Shown piece after piece: positions 44,666 through 53,451 of a DNA stretch of 64,000 nt. Made by a program: the position numbers and the translations under genes. Source of the DNA: Prevotella melaninogenica. GTDB taxonomy: Bacteria; Bacteroidota; Bacteroidia; Bacteroidales; Bacteroidaceae. The stretch is taken from positions 1,740,001 through 1,804,000 of the forward strand of contig NZ_CP072349.1 of NCBI RefSeq assembly GCF_018127965.1. The letters are read 5' to 3'. Under the pieces are notes generated by a model. That model saw only the letters and a program-made list of their open reading frames with translations. It did not search any database and was not told the DNA's origin. How positions within the stretch are numbered: position 1 is the first letter of the stretch; each line of letters starts with the position of its first letter.

Positions 44666-46645
44666 ATGAACCGCAGACAACTAACGAATGAACCTAATCT
44701 TTCCCTCTTTCAAAAGACTTGGAAGATTCTTTTATTCTTACTTCTTTTATCATCTCCTATGACCGCTCAGAACAGTACGGCAGTTCAAAAGAAAGCCAAT
44801 AATCGAACAGCTACACCAAACGTTACCCGCATTGACCCTACCAACTGGTTTGCTGACATGCAGGACCCAACGTTACAGCTGATGGTATATGGCAAGGATA
44901 TCAAGTTTGCTGACGTCACAACGGACTACCCTAATGTAAAGATTGACTCGCTCGTACGCCTCGATTCACCTAATTATCTCCTTGTTTATCTCAACTTAAA
45001 AGGGGCGAAACCAGGTGAGATAACCCTTACCTTCTCTAATAAGAACGGTAAAAAGACAACTAAGAAGTTCCAACTAAAGGCACGTGAGATGGCAGGAGCA
45101 GACCGAAAAGGCTTCGACATCTCAGATGTTCTTTATATGCTTATGCCCGACCGTTTCGCTAATGGTAACCCAAAGAACGATGTAATCAAAGGGATGGAAG
45201 ACCAACTATGCGACCGCAATGAGCCAAGTCTTCGACACGGTGGCGACCTTGAAGGACTTCGCCAACACCTCGATTACTTCACTGACCTTGGTGTTACTGC
45301 CCTCTGGTTTACACCAGTATTAGAGAATGACCGCCCTGCCGATGGTGGTAAACACAGTACTTATCACGGCTACGCAACAACCGACTACTATCGTGTTGAC
45401 CCTCGCTTCGGTACAAATGAGGAGTATAAAGCCCTCGTTGACGAATGTCATAAGAAGGGATTAAAGGTGGTTATGGATATGATTTTCAATCATTGTGGCG
45501 ACTATCATCCATGGGCTAAGCATACACGCATTGATGAAAACGGCAAGACAATCAAAGACTATCCATCAAAGGATTGGTTTAACAGGCCTAACTATGGGCT
45601 GCAAACAAGCTACAAGCTTACTCCTGTCCTCGACCCATACGCCAGCAAAGTGGATATGAAAGAGACTGTTGACGGATGGTTTGTACCCTCTATGCCTGAC
45701 CTCAACCAGCGCAATCCACACGTTATTAAGTATCTGATTCAGAATTCTATTTGGTGGATTGAAACCGTAGGTATCGATGGAATCCGTATGGATACTTATC
45801 CCTACGCAGACCGACAAGCCATGGCTGATTGGATGAAAGTCCTCAACAAGGAATATCCTAACTTCAACACCGTTGGCGAAACATGGGTAACAGAACCTGC
45901 TTATACGGCAGCTTGGCAGAAAGACAGCAAACTCTCTGACATTAACAGCAATCTAAAAACGGTGATGGACTTCGCCTTTTTCGATCGTCTTTCGCAGGCA
46001 AAGAACGAGGAAACAGATGATTGGTGGAAGGGATGGAACCGCATTTACAACTCTCTTTGCTATGATTACCTCTATACTGACCCATCTTCTGTGATGGCAT
46101 TCATCGAAAATCACGATACAGACCGCTTCCTTGGCAATGGAAAAGATTCAACGGCTTTGAAGCAGGCGTACGCTCTCTTGCTGACGATGAAGCGTATCCC
46201 ACAGCTTTATTATGGTACGGAGATTCTGATGAATGGTACGAAAACGGAAACAGATGGCAATGTACGACAAGACTTCCCAGGTGGTTTCCCTGGCGATAAG
46301 GTCAACAAGTTCACACATGAAGGCCGTACCAAAGCCGAGAATGCTATGTTTGATTGGACCAGCCGCCTACTCCATTGGCGACAGAACAACGATGTAATCA
46401 TCAACGGTTCTCAGACACAATTCATTCCTCAGCATGGCGTTTATGTACTTGCTCGTCAACATAATGGCAAGACGGTCCTCACCATCCTCAATGGTAAGAT
46501 AGCCGACAACCAAGTTGACGTAGCCCGCTATGCCGAAGTAATTGGTTCACACACCACTGCAACCGATGTCCTCACAGGGGCTACTGTAGACCTTACAAAG
46601 AACATTCCTTTGACACAACGACAAGCAATGGTGCTCAGTTTCTAA
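44666..46645 (+). CDS. susA: SusA-like neopullulanase/cyclomaltodextrinase (GH13)
   Basis: A 659-residue periplasmic GH13 enzyme that breaks imported maltooligosaccharides and cyclodextrins. A hydrophobic segment (about 20-35, KILLFLLLLSSPMTAQ) after a polar N-terminus is the likely signal peptide. An N-terminal cyclomaltodextrinase-type beta domain (about 50-145, WFADMQDPTLQLMVYGKDI) precedes the barrel. The catalytic residues are the Asp in GIRMDTYPYAD (about 375), the Glu in TVGETWVTEP (about 404) and the Asp in FIENHDTDRF (about 483). A C-terminal beta domain completes it. It is the last gene of the malQ-pulA-susA run. In B. thetaiotaomicron the matching gene lies beside susB; no GH97 susB is present here. 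Confidence 0.93.
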   Translation: MNRRQLTNEPNLSLFQKTWKILLFLLLLSSPMTAQNSTAVQKKANNRTATPNVTRIDPTNWFADMQDPTLQLMVYGKDIKFADVTTDYPNVKIDSLVRLDSPNYLLVYLNLKGAKPGEITLTFSNKNGKKTTKKFQLKAREMAGADRKGFDISDVLYMLMPDRFANGNPKNDVIKGMEDQLCDRNEPSLRHGGDLEGLRQHLDYFTDLGVTALWFTPVLENDRPADGGKHSTYHGYATTDYYRVDPRFGTNEEYKALVDECHKKGLKVVMDMIFNHCGDYHPWAKHTRIDENGKTIKDYPSKDWFNRPNYGLQTSYKLTPVLDPYASKVDMKETVDGWFVPSMPDLNQRNPHVIKYLIQNSIWWIETVGIDGIRMDTYPYADRQAMADWMKVLNKEYPNFNTVGETWVTEPAYTAAWQKDSKLSDINSNLKTVMDFAFFDRLSQAKNEETDDWWKGWNRIYNSLCYDYLYTDPSSVMAFIENHDTDRFLGNGKDSTALKQAYALLLTMKRIPQLYYGTEILMNGTKTETDGNVRQDFPGGFPGDKVNKFTHEGRTKAENAMFDWTSRLLHWRQNNDVIINGSQTQFIPQHGVYVLARQHNGKTVLTILNGKIADNQVDVARYAEVIGSHTTATDVLTGATVDLTKNIPLTQRQAMVLSF

Positions 46646-46659
46646 TCACAAAAAAACAA

Positions 46660-46842
46660 CGAGGGTGTGTCAAAATGCAAATATCATTTTGATAATCTTA
46701 TAGTTTGAAACAATCCAATAAAAAATGACCATTTCTATACTCGATTTTGAGTAAAGAAATGGTATTTTCTTTGCCTTTAGAAGAATCCTACTTATAGATT
46801 GAAAGTTGTCAAGTTATTAATTTGCATTTTGACACACCCTCG
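46660..46842. mobile_element. MITE-like element, 183 bp with 23-bp perfect inverted terminal repeats
   Basis: The left end starts CGAGGGTGTGTCAAAATG (46660-46682) and the right end is its exact inverse over 23 bases (46820-46842). The interior has no open frame of note but holds a second hairpin, CCATTTCT-ACTC against GAGTA-AGAAATGG (about 46728-46764). It sits between two convergent genes. I see no clear target-site duplication. The ends look like those of an insertion sequence, so a non-autonomous element moved by an IS elsewhere is likely; a bidirectional terminator role is possible. Confidence 0.7.
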
Positions 46843-46861
46843 CTTTTATATCTCTTTCTCC

Positions 46862-47359
46862 CTATTCAGCATCATGCACTTTTAATAGATCCATAAGTTC
46901 ATCAAACTCGGAAGAGTATTTTACACCTGTTTGTCCCCAGTTATATTCATATCGAACGGTCTTTCCATGATAGTAAATATAGATGTATAGACCACCCATA
47001 TCACTGCAATGTTCGTTACCTTTTACTGCCACAACGTCCTTTACAGTACCCTTAACAAACATTTCATCAACAAGTTCTTGTACGCGACGAGCACTATCAT
47101 CACTAAAACGAACAGTTCTGACAGTGTCTTTACCATCGTCAGATACAAATATTGATCGCGTACATTTCGTTACACCTCCATTCTTATATAACATCCAATA
47201 AACCTCCGTAAGACCGCTACTAAAGCCGGAATCACGTCCAATAAGAACGGAGTCATACGCACTGAGTGTATCCTTTTTCTTGATACTACCTCGATTACCT
47301 TCTGAACAACTAATGACAACAAAGGCAATTATTCCACATAACCATAATAACTTATTCAT
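46862..47359 (-). CDS. Lipoprotein of unknown function
   Basis: A 165-residue protein. The start at 47359 (MNKLLWLCG) gives a signal peptide with lipobox VVISC followed by SEGNRGSIKKKD. The mature part is a single beta-rich domain (VYWMLYKNGGVTKCTRSIFV, GGLYIYIYYHGKTVRYEYNWG) that I cannot assign. It has its own perfect promoter 120 bases upstream and is convergent with the susA-like gene, with the MITE-like element between. The role is unknown. Confidence 0.75.
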   Translation of the reverse strand: MNKLLWLCGIIAFVVISCSEGNRGSIKKKDTLSAYDSVLIGRDSGFSSGLTEVYWMLYKNGGVTKCTRSIFVSDDGKDTVRTVRFSDDSARRVQELVDEMFVKGTVKDVVAVKGNEHCSDMGGLYIYIYYHGKTVRYEYNWGQTGVKYSSEFDELMDLLKVHDAE

Positions 47360-47476
47360 CCCTCTAAAAATAAGAAAGTCAACCGTTATCAAGCGCTTCT
47401 ACTAATTATATCGAAATGCAAGACACAGTAAAACAACGCGGCTATAGACCATTACCTTTCCTTTATATACCTTTCA

Positions 47477-47508
47477 CAAAAGTAAGCATTAATATTCTTG
47501 TTCCCAAA
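47477..47508 (-). promoter_or_regulatory. Promoter of the unknown lipoprotein gene
   Basis: On the minus strand, TTTG (47505-47508), 20 bases, TACTTTTG (47477-47484). It supports this small gene being real and expressed. Confidence 0.78.
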
Positions 47509-47548
47509 CATTGGTCAACAAAAGTTCGTCTTACCCATCTTTTCTATA

Positions 47549-47610
47549 CGTGTTAGTGCTTAGCACATAGCGTGCGGAGGGTTAGCACCAATGGTGCAGA
47601 GTACTAACAC
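47549..47610. repeat. 22-bp-phased GCAC-N5-GTGC palindrome array (family A, copy 4)
   Basis: GCACATAGCGTGC (47563) and GCACCAATGGTGC (47585) are 22 apart. A left half-unit CGTGT (47549-47553) and a right half-unit ACAC (47607-47610) fall exactly on the same 22-base grid. Confidence 0.84.
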
Positions 47611-47660
47611 GATAAAAGATGAGACTGAAGTAGAATCAAAAAGAGCGTTTTTCAAGGAAT

Positions 47661-47697
47661 AAAAAGCACAAGGCTGCCCTCGTTAGGACAGCCTTGT
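47661..47697 (-). terminator. Terminator of the TlpA/TonB fusion gene
   Basis: On the minus strand, ACAAGGCTG-CC pairs with GG-CAGCCTTGT and is followed by GCTTTTTATT. Confidence 0.82.
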
Positions 47698-47736
47698 ACA
47701 TCTTATTTAGAACTTAATTGTTGTCCAATCCGAGTA

Positions 47737-48666
47737 TTACTGGAAAACAATATTCACTGTTGTCTTACTCTTTACAGGGCGACCATTCTGCATAGCAGGA
47801 TTCCACTTAGGCATATTATTCGTAAGACGAATAGCCTGCTCTTTGTAATATTCAACGCAGTTGTCCAACACCCGCTTCTGTTTCTCAGCATCCATCTTCA
47901 TAAAGTGCTTGCTTGTACCCTTCACGTTCTTTACATCAACGACACGAGCACCAGTAACAGTGCCATCCATCTCGACATTGAAAACAACGGTCATCTCAGC
48001 CTGTACCTTTGAACGGAATGACTGAATACTGCGACGCTGACTCTGTGCAAAATAGTTGTCAATAGCTTCCTGACCGCCTTCAAAGGTAGGGAGTACTTCA
48101 GTCTTACTAACCTGTGGAGTCAGAGAAAGGGACTCTAACTTCGCTTTCAACTTATTAATCTCCACCGTACCCATAACTATTTTACCCTCGGGGTCGATGA
48201 GATACATTGAAGGAATCCAATCAATCTTATACAACTTGTCGATAACAGTATTCTTTCTGAACTTCTTCAGTTCGCTCACCTGTGTCCAGTGCATCTGGTA
48301 CTTCCCCCAGTAAGCCTGTGCCCAAACCTCATGATCGGTATCAAAAGAGATACCAATAAACTGCACTCCATAGTCGCGGAACTGCTCGTAAAGCGCCTTC
48401 ATGGCAGGAATATCACGACGACAGTCTGGACACCAGCTTGCCCAGAAATCCAATACCACGTAACTACCACGATACTGACTCAACTTTATTTCCTTAGCAT
48501 CGTATGTCTTCAACTTAAACTCAGGCGCACGAGTACCCGGCTTAAGCATGTTCGTGGCATACTTAGCATCTAAATCCTTAGTTTGTTCAACGTTTGTTGT
48601 CTGTGCAAAAGCCACTGATGCGGACATAAGAAATACACTGACAACAGCTAAAAGAATTCTTTTCAT
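47737..48666 (-). CDS. TlpA-like thioredoxin fused to a TonB C-terminal-like domain
   Basis: A 309-residue exported protein. The signal peptide is about 1-21 (VAFAQ). Residues about 42-185 are a TlpA/ResA-type thioredoxin fold with active site W-C79-P-D-C82 and the cis-Pro region WIPSMYLI. Residues about 190-309 resemble a TonB C-terminal domain: a GG motif (FEGGQEAIDNYF), a beta strand with EMTVVFNVEMDGTVTGARVV, and the final PKWNPAMQNGRPVKSKTTVNIVF. The first part would exchange disulfides in the periplasm. The second part, with no membrane anchor or Pro-rich spacer, cannot energise a transporter in the usual way. It is monocistronic, with a strong promoter and terminator. Confidence 0.85.
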   Translation of the reverse strand: MKRILLAVVSVFLMSASVAFAQTTNVEQTKDLDAKYATNMLKPGTRAPEFKLKTYDAKEIKLSQYRGSYVVLDFWASWCPDCRRDIPAMKALYEQFRDYGVQFIGISFDTDHEVWAQAYWGKYQMHWTQVSELKKFRKNTVIDKLYKIDWIPSMYLIDPEGKIVMGTVEINKLKAKLESLSLTPQVSKTEVLPTFEGGQEAIDNYFAQSQRRSIQSFRSKVQAEMTVVFNVEMDGTVTGARVVDVKNVKGTSKHFMKMDAEKQKRVLDNCVEYYKEQAIRLTNNMPKWNPAMQNGRPVKSKTTVNIVFQ

Positions 48667-48758
48667 ATCTAATTTTATTCTATTTTCTTTATCTTTCTTC
48701 CACTAATAAGATTGAAATTTGCAGTTTTTAGCTCTCCTTTCAGTTTTCAGTCATGTTG

Positions 48759-48790
48759 CAAATATACGACCTTATTTTGAATAACGCAAA
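48759..48790 (-). promoter_or_regulatory. Promoter of the TlpA/TonB fusion gene
   Basis: On the minus strand, TTTG (48787-48790), 20 bases, TATATTTG (48759-48766). The -33 lies 4 bases from the stop codon of the ABC transporter gene. Confidence 0.82.
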
Positions 48791-48794
48791 TACA

Positions 48795-50474
48795 TTATTG
48801 TATTTTTTCTATGGTCAACGTCTGGTCACAATAGTCAACAACTGCTGGACGATGGGTGATAAAAATCACCGTTTTATCGTGATTGGAGAGTATATTCTTC
48901 AAGAGGTCGCGCTCTGTCTGTGGGTCAAGGGCTGACGTTGCCTCATCAAATATCATGATACTACGGTCACGCAGTAACGAACGAGCTATGGCAATGCGTT
49001 GTGCCTGTCCTTCACTGAGTCCTCCTCCCTGCTCTGAACAGAGCGTATCGAGTCCCAAAGGAAGATGGAAAACAAAGTCAGCACAGCTCTTCTTAAGTAC
49101 TGCAATCATCTCTTCTTCCGTAGCATCGACCTTACCGAGTAGTAGGTTCTCACGGATAGTGCCACTAAGAAGTGTGTTACCTTGAGGGACATAGACAAAA
49201 TTGGTACGCATGAGCGGTGTCAACTCTCTGCTTTCTTTTTCGTTATAAATCTCTACAGAGCCCTTATTAGGCTTCATCAAGGCAAGGAGCATACGTACAA
49301 GCGTTGTCTTTCCAGCACCTGTCTCACCAAGAATAGCCGTACAAGAGCCTGGGTAGAAATCGAAGTCAAGATCCTTCAATATCTCTCGTTCGGCATCATC
49401 ATAACGATAGCTGACATGGTTCAAACGAATACCACAAGGTCCAGCGAGTTCGATTGGGTCTCCTTGTTCCTCTAAAGGATTCTCCTCTAACTCCATTAAT
49501 CGCTCGGCAGCAGTGAATACTGAGACAAAAGCAGGTACTAATTTCGTTAATTGACGAGCAGGATTCTGAATCTTATTTACCAACTGTAAGAAGGCTGTCA
49601 TACCGCCAAAAGTCAGCGAATGAGCCGACATACGGAGGGCTGCCCACGTGAAAGCAACAAGATAACCAAAGGCAAACCCAAAGTTCAAAACAAGGTTTGA
49701 GAATACAGAAAACTTCGTTCTTCGCACTACCTTACGGCGCAACTCGTGTTGTGTTCCCTCTAACTTTCCAACAATCATCTCGTCACTTTCAAGTGTCTTG
49801 ATGAGCATTCTATGCTGAATCGTTTCTTGCAAAACACTCTGAACCTTTGAGTCTGAGTCGCGAACTTCACGTGTCAGTCGTCTCATCTGGCGTACATACA
49901 CCTTGCTGATGAGAACAAACAGCGGAATCATGACAACAATGATAATAGCAAGACGCCAGTCCATCGACATCAAATAGAAGAAAGCACCGAGGAACATAGC
50001 CAATGTTGAGACTGAACTTGGTATCGTTTCCGTGAGAAAACTAACCACATTGGCAACATCAAATTCCAATCGATTAAGTACGTCACCACTGTGATGACTC
50101 TCTTTTCCGTGCCACTCCGAACGCAGAATACGGTCAAGCATGCGCTGTTGCATACGGTTCTGCGCCTTGATACCTAACAGGTTCTTTACCCACACAGAGG
50201 CTATACTCAACGCGAAATCACAGAGTATCAACGCTCCCATGATGCTCACTGCGGTATAAATACTGCCCTCTATGACATGAGAAGCCACATCAATGGCATG
50301 TTGAACAGCCCAAACAGTTGCCAAAGAAACGACTACGCTGAGAATACCTATCAAAGCATTCAGTATCGCCTGCTTACGATTACCACGCCACGCATTCCAC
50401 AACCAGCGGAATATCTCCTTGCTTGTGTAACGCGTTTCAGGGATTTGAAAGAGTTTCTTTATCTTGTTTAGCAT
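48795..50474 (-). CDS. ABC exporter (fused membrane and ATPase domains)
   Basis: A 559-residue half-transporter expected to work as a homodimer in the inner membrane. Residues about 35-325 contain six transmembrane helices of the type I exporter fold. The ATPase part has Walker A GETGAGKTT (about 378), signature LSEGQAQRIAIAR (about 488, variant of LSGGQ), Walker B IMIFDEATSALD (about 508) and the H-loop FITHRPA. The family exports lipids, peptides or drugs; the substrate is unknown. It lies 147 bases downstream of nadK on the same strand with no promoter core seen, so the two may be co-transcribed. Confidence 0.92.
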   Translation of the reverse strand: MLNKIKKLFQIPETRYTSKEIFRWLWNAWRGNRKQAILNALIGILSVVVSLATVWAVQHAIDVASHVIEGSIYTAVSIMGALILCDFALSIASVWVKNLLGIKAQNRMQQRMLDRILRSEWHGKESHHSGDVLNRLEFDVANVVSFLTETIPSSVSTLAMFLGAFFYLMSMDWRLAIIIVVMIPLFVLISKVYVRQMRRLTREVRDSDSKVQSVLQETIQHRMLIKTLESDEMIVGKLEGTQHELRRKVVRRTKFSVFSNLVLNFGFAFGYLVAFTWAALRMSAHSLTFGGMTAFLQLVNKIQNPARQLTKLVPAFVSVFTAAERLMELEENPLEEQGDPIELAGPCGIRLNHVSYRYDDAEREILKDLDFDFYPGSCTAILGETGAGKTTLVRMLLALMKPNKGSVEIYNEKESRELTPLMRTNFVYVPQGNTLLSGTIRENLLLGKVDATEEEMIAVLKKSCADFVFHLPLGLDTLCSEQGGGLSEGQAQRIAIARSLLRDRSIMIFDEATSALDPQTERDLLKNILSNHDKTVIFITHRPAVVDYCDQTLTIEKIQ

Positions 50475-50621
50475 TATTACCTTTTATTTTTGATTTTATT
50501 GAAGGTGTGGGAATGATAGGGTTTTTAACTGGGTTAGTATAGCCAATAAGGATGGTTTGAATAGGAAAACTAAACTGTATGGTAAGCTATTCACTGCCTT
50601 TCTCGCCAACAATCAGCCTTT

Positions 50622-51512
50622 CTAAAACTGGCGTGTATCAGCTCCCCACATCAACTTCTCACGTAGTGTTGAGAAGAAACGCTGCCCATAGACCTTCACG
50701 ATACGTACCTTATGTGGTGCCTTCTTTATCGTTAGCGTTACTCCCTCACTGAGTTTCTCTGACCTTCCGTCCACAGCTGCGAGGAAGTTGTGGCTTCGGC
50801 TCTGTACTTCCAACTTTATCTCAGCCTCATCACTGATAACGATTGGACGAATATTCAGACTATGTGGTGCAACGGGAGTCATGCTTAAAATACCCGATTG
50901 AGGTACGATAATTGGACCACCAACCGACAATGAGTAAGCTGTTGAGCCTGTCGGTGTACTGATAACGAGTCCGTCAGCCAAATAAGTTACCAAAAATTCG
51001 CCATTTACACTTGCCTTTATCGATATCATCGCAGCATTATCGCGTTTCAAAATCGCAATATCGTTCAAGGCAAAAGGACAATTCTCGAGAGCTTTCCCGT
51101 CTGCTTCAAGTTGGATAACAGCACGCTCCTCGATCTCATATTTCCCTTCAAAGACATTATTAAGTACGTCTTTAATTTCTTCTGGAGCAACATTTGCGAG
51201 GAAACCTAACCGTCCCATATTCACGCCAATGATAGGTATTTGCTTGGGACCAACCTTACTTGCTGCCTTGAGAAAGGTACCATCGCCACCTAAGGAGATG
51301 ACATAATCAACATCAAAGTTTACCCCCTCGAATACACCCGCTATAGAAATCGACTTCTTAAGTTCTTTTTGTAGGCTATTATAAAAGTTCTGTTCAATAT
51401 ATACATCAGCTTCATGCGCCCTCAGATAGTCTAAGATTTCTGTTATCTGAAGCGAGTCAAAAGCTTTAGAAGCATTGCCGAAGATAGCAAAACTAAGTTT
51501 CTTTTCTGCCAT
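50622..51512 (-). CDS. nadK: NAD kinase
   Basis: A 296-residue cytoplasmic enzyme that phosphorylates NAD to NADP. The phosphate-binding GGDGT is at 75-79. The adenine/ribose site ALNDIAI and the second conserved block (YLADGLVISTPTGSTAYSLSVGGPIIVP) are intact. The length is typical for bacteria. It is divergent from the DJ-1 gene, and a -7-like TACTTTTG on the minus strand lies at 51599-51606. Confidence 0.96.
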   Translation of the reverse strand: MAEKKLSFAIFGNASKAFDSLQITEILDYLRAHEADVYIEQNFYNSLQKELKKSISIAGVFEGVNFDVDYVISLGGDGTFLKAASKVGPKQIPIIGVNMGRLGFLANVAPEEIKDVLNNVFEGKYEIEERAVIQLEADGKALENCPFALNDIAILKRDNAAMISIKASVNGEFLVTYLADGLVISTPTGSTAYSLSVGGPIIVPQSGILSMTPVAPHSLNIRPIVISDEAEIKLEVQSRSHNFLAAVDGRSEKLSEGVTLTIKKAPHKVRIVKVYGQRFFSTLREKLMWGADTRQF

Positions 51513-51573
51513 AAAAACATGCCTTTTTTAATTCTTTTAGTCTTACAAGCCACACAATACCATGAATATTTAG

Positions 51574-51581
51574 TATATTTG
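51574..51581 (+). promoter_or_regulatory. Candidate -7 element of the DJ-1 gene
   Basis: TATATTTG, 65 bases before the ATG at 51647. No TTG lies at the -33 position. It favours the start at 51647 only weakly. Confidence 0.4.
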
Positions 51582-51646
51582 CAGACACTATTCATTTGCA
51601 AAAGTAAAGATTTTAATTGGATTTATTACGTAAAAATAAAATAATT

Positions 51647-52216
51647 ATGGCTAAGGTATATGAGTTTCTCGCTAATGGCTTTGAAGAAGTTGAGGCTTTG
51701 GCACCTGTTGATATCCTACGACGTGGGGGCGTAGAGGTGAAGATGGTTAGTATTACAGGTAGTAATCTCGTTGAATCATCACATGGTGTAGTGGTTAAAG
51801 CCGACCTCCTTTTTGAGAATATAACCGACTTCTCGGATGCAGACTTACTGATGTTGCCTGGCGGTATGCCTGGTTCAAAGAACTTGAACGAGCACGAAGG
51901 CGTTCGTAAAGCCCTCAAAGAGCAGTTTGAGAAGGGTAAGCGCGTTGCTGCTATTTGTGCTGCTCCATTGGTATTGGCATCTGTTGGCTTGCTGAAAGGT
52001 AAGAAAGCAACGATTTATCCAGGTATGGAAAGCTACTTAGGTGAGGATGCTGAATACACAGGAGCACTTGTTCAGGAAGATGGAAACGTAACAACTGGCG
52101 CTGGTCCTGCTGCTTCTTTCCCATACGGATATCAGCTTCTAAGCTATTTCTTACCTGCTGAGAAGGTGGAAGAGATAAAGAAGGGTATGATTTACGACCG
52201 TCTTCTCAATTCTTAA
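51647..52216 (+). CDS. DJ-1/PfpI-family protein (YajL-like)
   Basis: A 189-residue cytoplasmic protein. The start is set at 51647 ([18 protein letters not shown]), since the 10 residues before it are not part of the fold. The nucleophile-elbow cysteine lies in [11 protein letters not shown], and the conserved acidic residue E15-region (GFEEVEAL) matches the DJ-1 glutamate that tunes the cysteine. Homologues act as chaperones or glyoxalase/deglycase-type stress proteins; the exact activity is disputed. The gene is followed after about 20 bases by ispD and probably shares its transcript. Confidence 0.9.
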   Translation: MAKVYEFLANGFEEVEALAPVDILRRGGVEVKMVSITGSNLVESSHGVVVKADLLFENITDFSDADLLMLPGGMPGSKNLNEHEGVRKALKEQFEKGKRVAAICAAPLVLASVGLLKGKKATIYPGMESYLGEDAEYTGALVQEDGNVTTGAGPAASFPYGYQLLSYFLPAEKVEEIKKGMIYDRLLNS

Positions 52217-52238
52217 ACCATATTCATTGCATAGAACT

Positions 52239-52931
52239 GTGACGTCTAAAACATCAAAATATGCCATCATCGTCGCTGGCGGTAAGGGATTGCGAATGGG
52301 AGCAGATATACCCAAACAGTTTCTTCCTGTGGGTGGGAAACCTGTCCTCATGCACACGATCAGTCGCTTTCATGCCTACGATAAGGATTTGAAAGTTATC
52401 CTCGTCCTACCGAAGGAGCAACAAGCGTATTGGAAGGAACTATGTGAGCAGTATCATTTCGATGAGGAGTATCAGTTAGCTGATGGTGGTGCAAGTCGCT
52501 TTCAGTCATGTAAAAATGGCATTTCGATGATTCCTACAGATGCTGTTGGACTTGTTGGCATCCATGATGGGGTGCGTCCTTTCGTCTCTTGTGAGACCAT
52601 TGCACGTTGTTTTGATACTGCTCAGACGTCAAAAGCGGTCATTCCTGTATTGCCTGTTACTGACACTCTGCGTTTTATCGGTGACTCTCTTAGTGGAAGA
52701 AACGTACAGCGTAGCAATTATAAAGCCGTACAAACGCCACAGGTCTTTGATATCCAACTTATCAAAAAAGCATACGAACAAGAAGAAAGTACCGATTTTA
52801 CCGATGATGCGAGCGTTGTTGAACGACTCGGACAAGTGGTAACAATGGTGGAAGGAAATCGTGAGAACATTAAGATTACAACCCCATTCGACTTGAAAGT
52901 GGCTGAAGTTCTCTTATTTCATAAGCCATAA
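52239..52931 (+). CDS. ispD: 2-C-methyl-D-erythritol 4-phosphate cytidylyltransferase
   Basis: A 230-residue enzyme of the MEP isoprenoid pathway that joins CTP to methylerythritol phosphate. The N-terminal CTP-binding loop [28 protein letters not shown] is intact, as are [12 protein letters not shown], the PVTDTLR segment and TDDASVVER. There is no ATG: candidate starts are GTG at 52239 (MTSKTSKYA) and TTG at 52227. I prefer GTG, 22 bases after the DJ-1 stop. No other MEP gene is in the window. Confidence 0.94.
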   Translation: MTSKTSKYAIIVAGGKGLRMGADIPKQFLPVGGKPVLMHTISRFHAYDKDLKVILVLPKEQQAYWKELCEQYHFDEEYQLADGGASRFQSCKNGISMIPTDAVGLVGIHDGVRPFVSCETIARCFDTAQTSKAVIPVLPVTDTLRFIGDSLSGRNVQRSNYKAVQTPQVFDIQLIKKAYEQEESTDFTDDASVVERLGQVVTMVEGNRENIKITTPFDLKVAEVLLFHKP

Positions 52932-52968
52932 TTCCCTATTATTCGGACAACTTCTCATCAGTACGTCA

Positions 52969-53049
52969 TGATTATGATTACTGATGAAACTTAAAGGCAA
53001 GGGTCAAAGTTCAACCCTTAAAGGTCAAAGTTCATAATTATGATTACTG
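52969..53049. repeat. Isolated copy of the 66-bp repeat family (family D fragment)
   Basis: ATGATTATGATTACTGATGA followed by CTTAAAGGCAAGGGTCAAAGTTC-type sequence and then a second AATTATGATTACTG. It matches the unit of the tandem array at 54.64-54.93 kb, about 1.6 kb away on the other side of the sigma factor genes. Confidence 0.7.
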
Positions 53050-53176
53050 CATTTGATAGTTTTTGGGAATGAAAAGGGGAAATGAATGGAAGTGTAAAGA
53101 TGATGTTTAAGACTGATAAACAGCACAACCAAGATGTGTAAAGCATAGAGATGAGGAATATAAAGGACGTATATCC

Positions 53177-53266
53177 GAATTATTTTCACGAAAAGAAGAA
53201 TTTATTTTCATGAATAAAAAGATTTCTTGTCATGAAGAAAAATATTTCTTTTCATGAAAAGAATTC
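53177..53266. repeat. 22-bp-phased TTTTCATGAAAA palindrome array (family B, copy 4)
   Basis: Units centred on CACG, CATG, CATG and CATG start at 53187, 53209, 53231 and 53253, all exactly 22 apart. The ends are GAATT (53177) and AATTC (to 53266) in inverted orientation, giving a 90-base element. It lies about 185 bases before the ECF sigma gene. Confidence 0.88.
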
Positions 53267-53451
53267 CTTTAACATCCTATAAGTTAGACCGCGATAAGGC
53301 CCTTATAATAAGCCCCAAAGCCAAATAAAAGAACAGTAATAAGCAACAAAAAAACAATAGCTAACATCTTAATGAAAGTTAAATAACAGCATTTTTAATC
53401 CCATGCCTGTAACTTTCCCCCATAGATAAGCGTCATTTAAACAGAGAGAAG

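Noticed and set aside
46660..46842. Simple bidirectional terminator
   Set aside because: The arms are 137 bases apart and the length, 23-base perfect ends and inner hairpin fit a transposable element better, although a termination role is not excluded.
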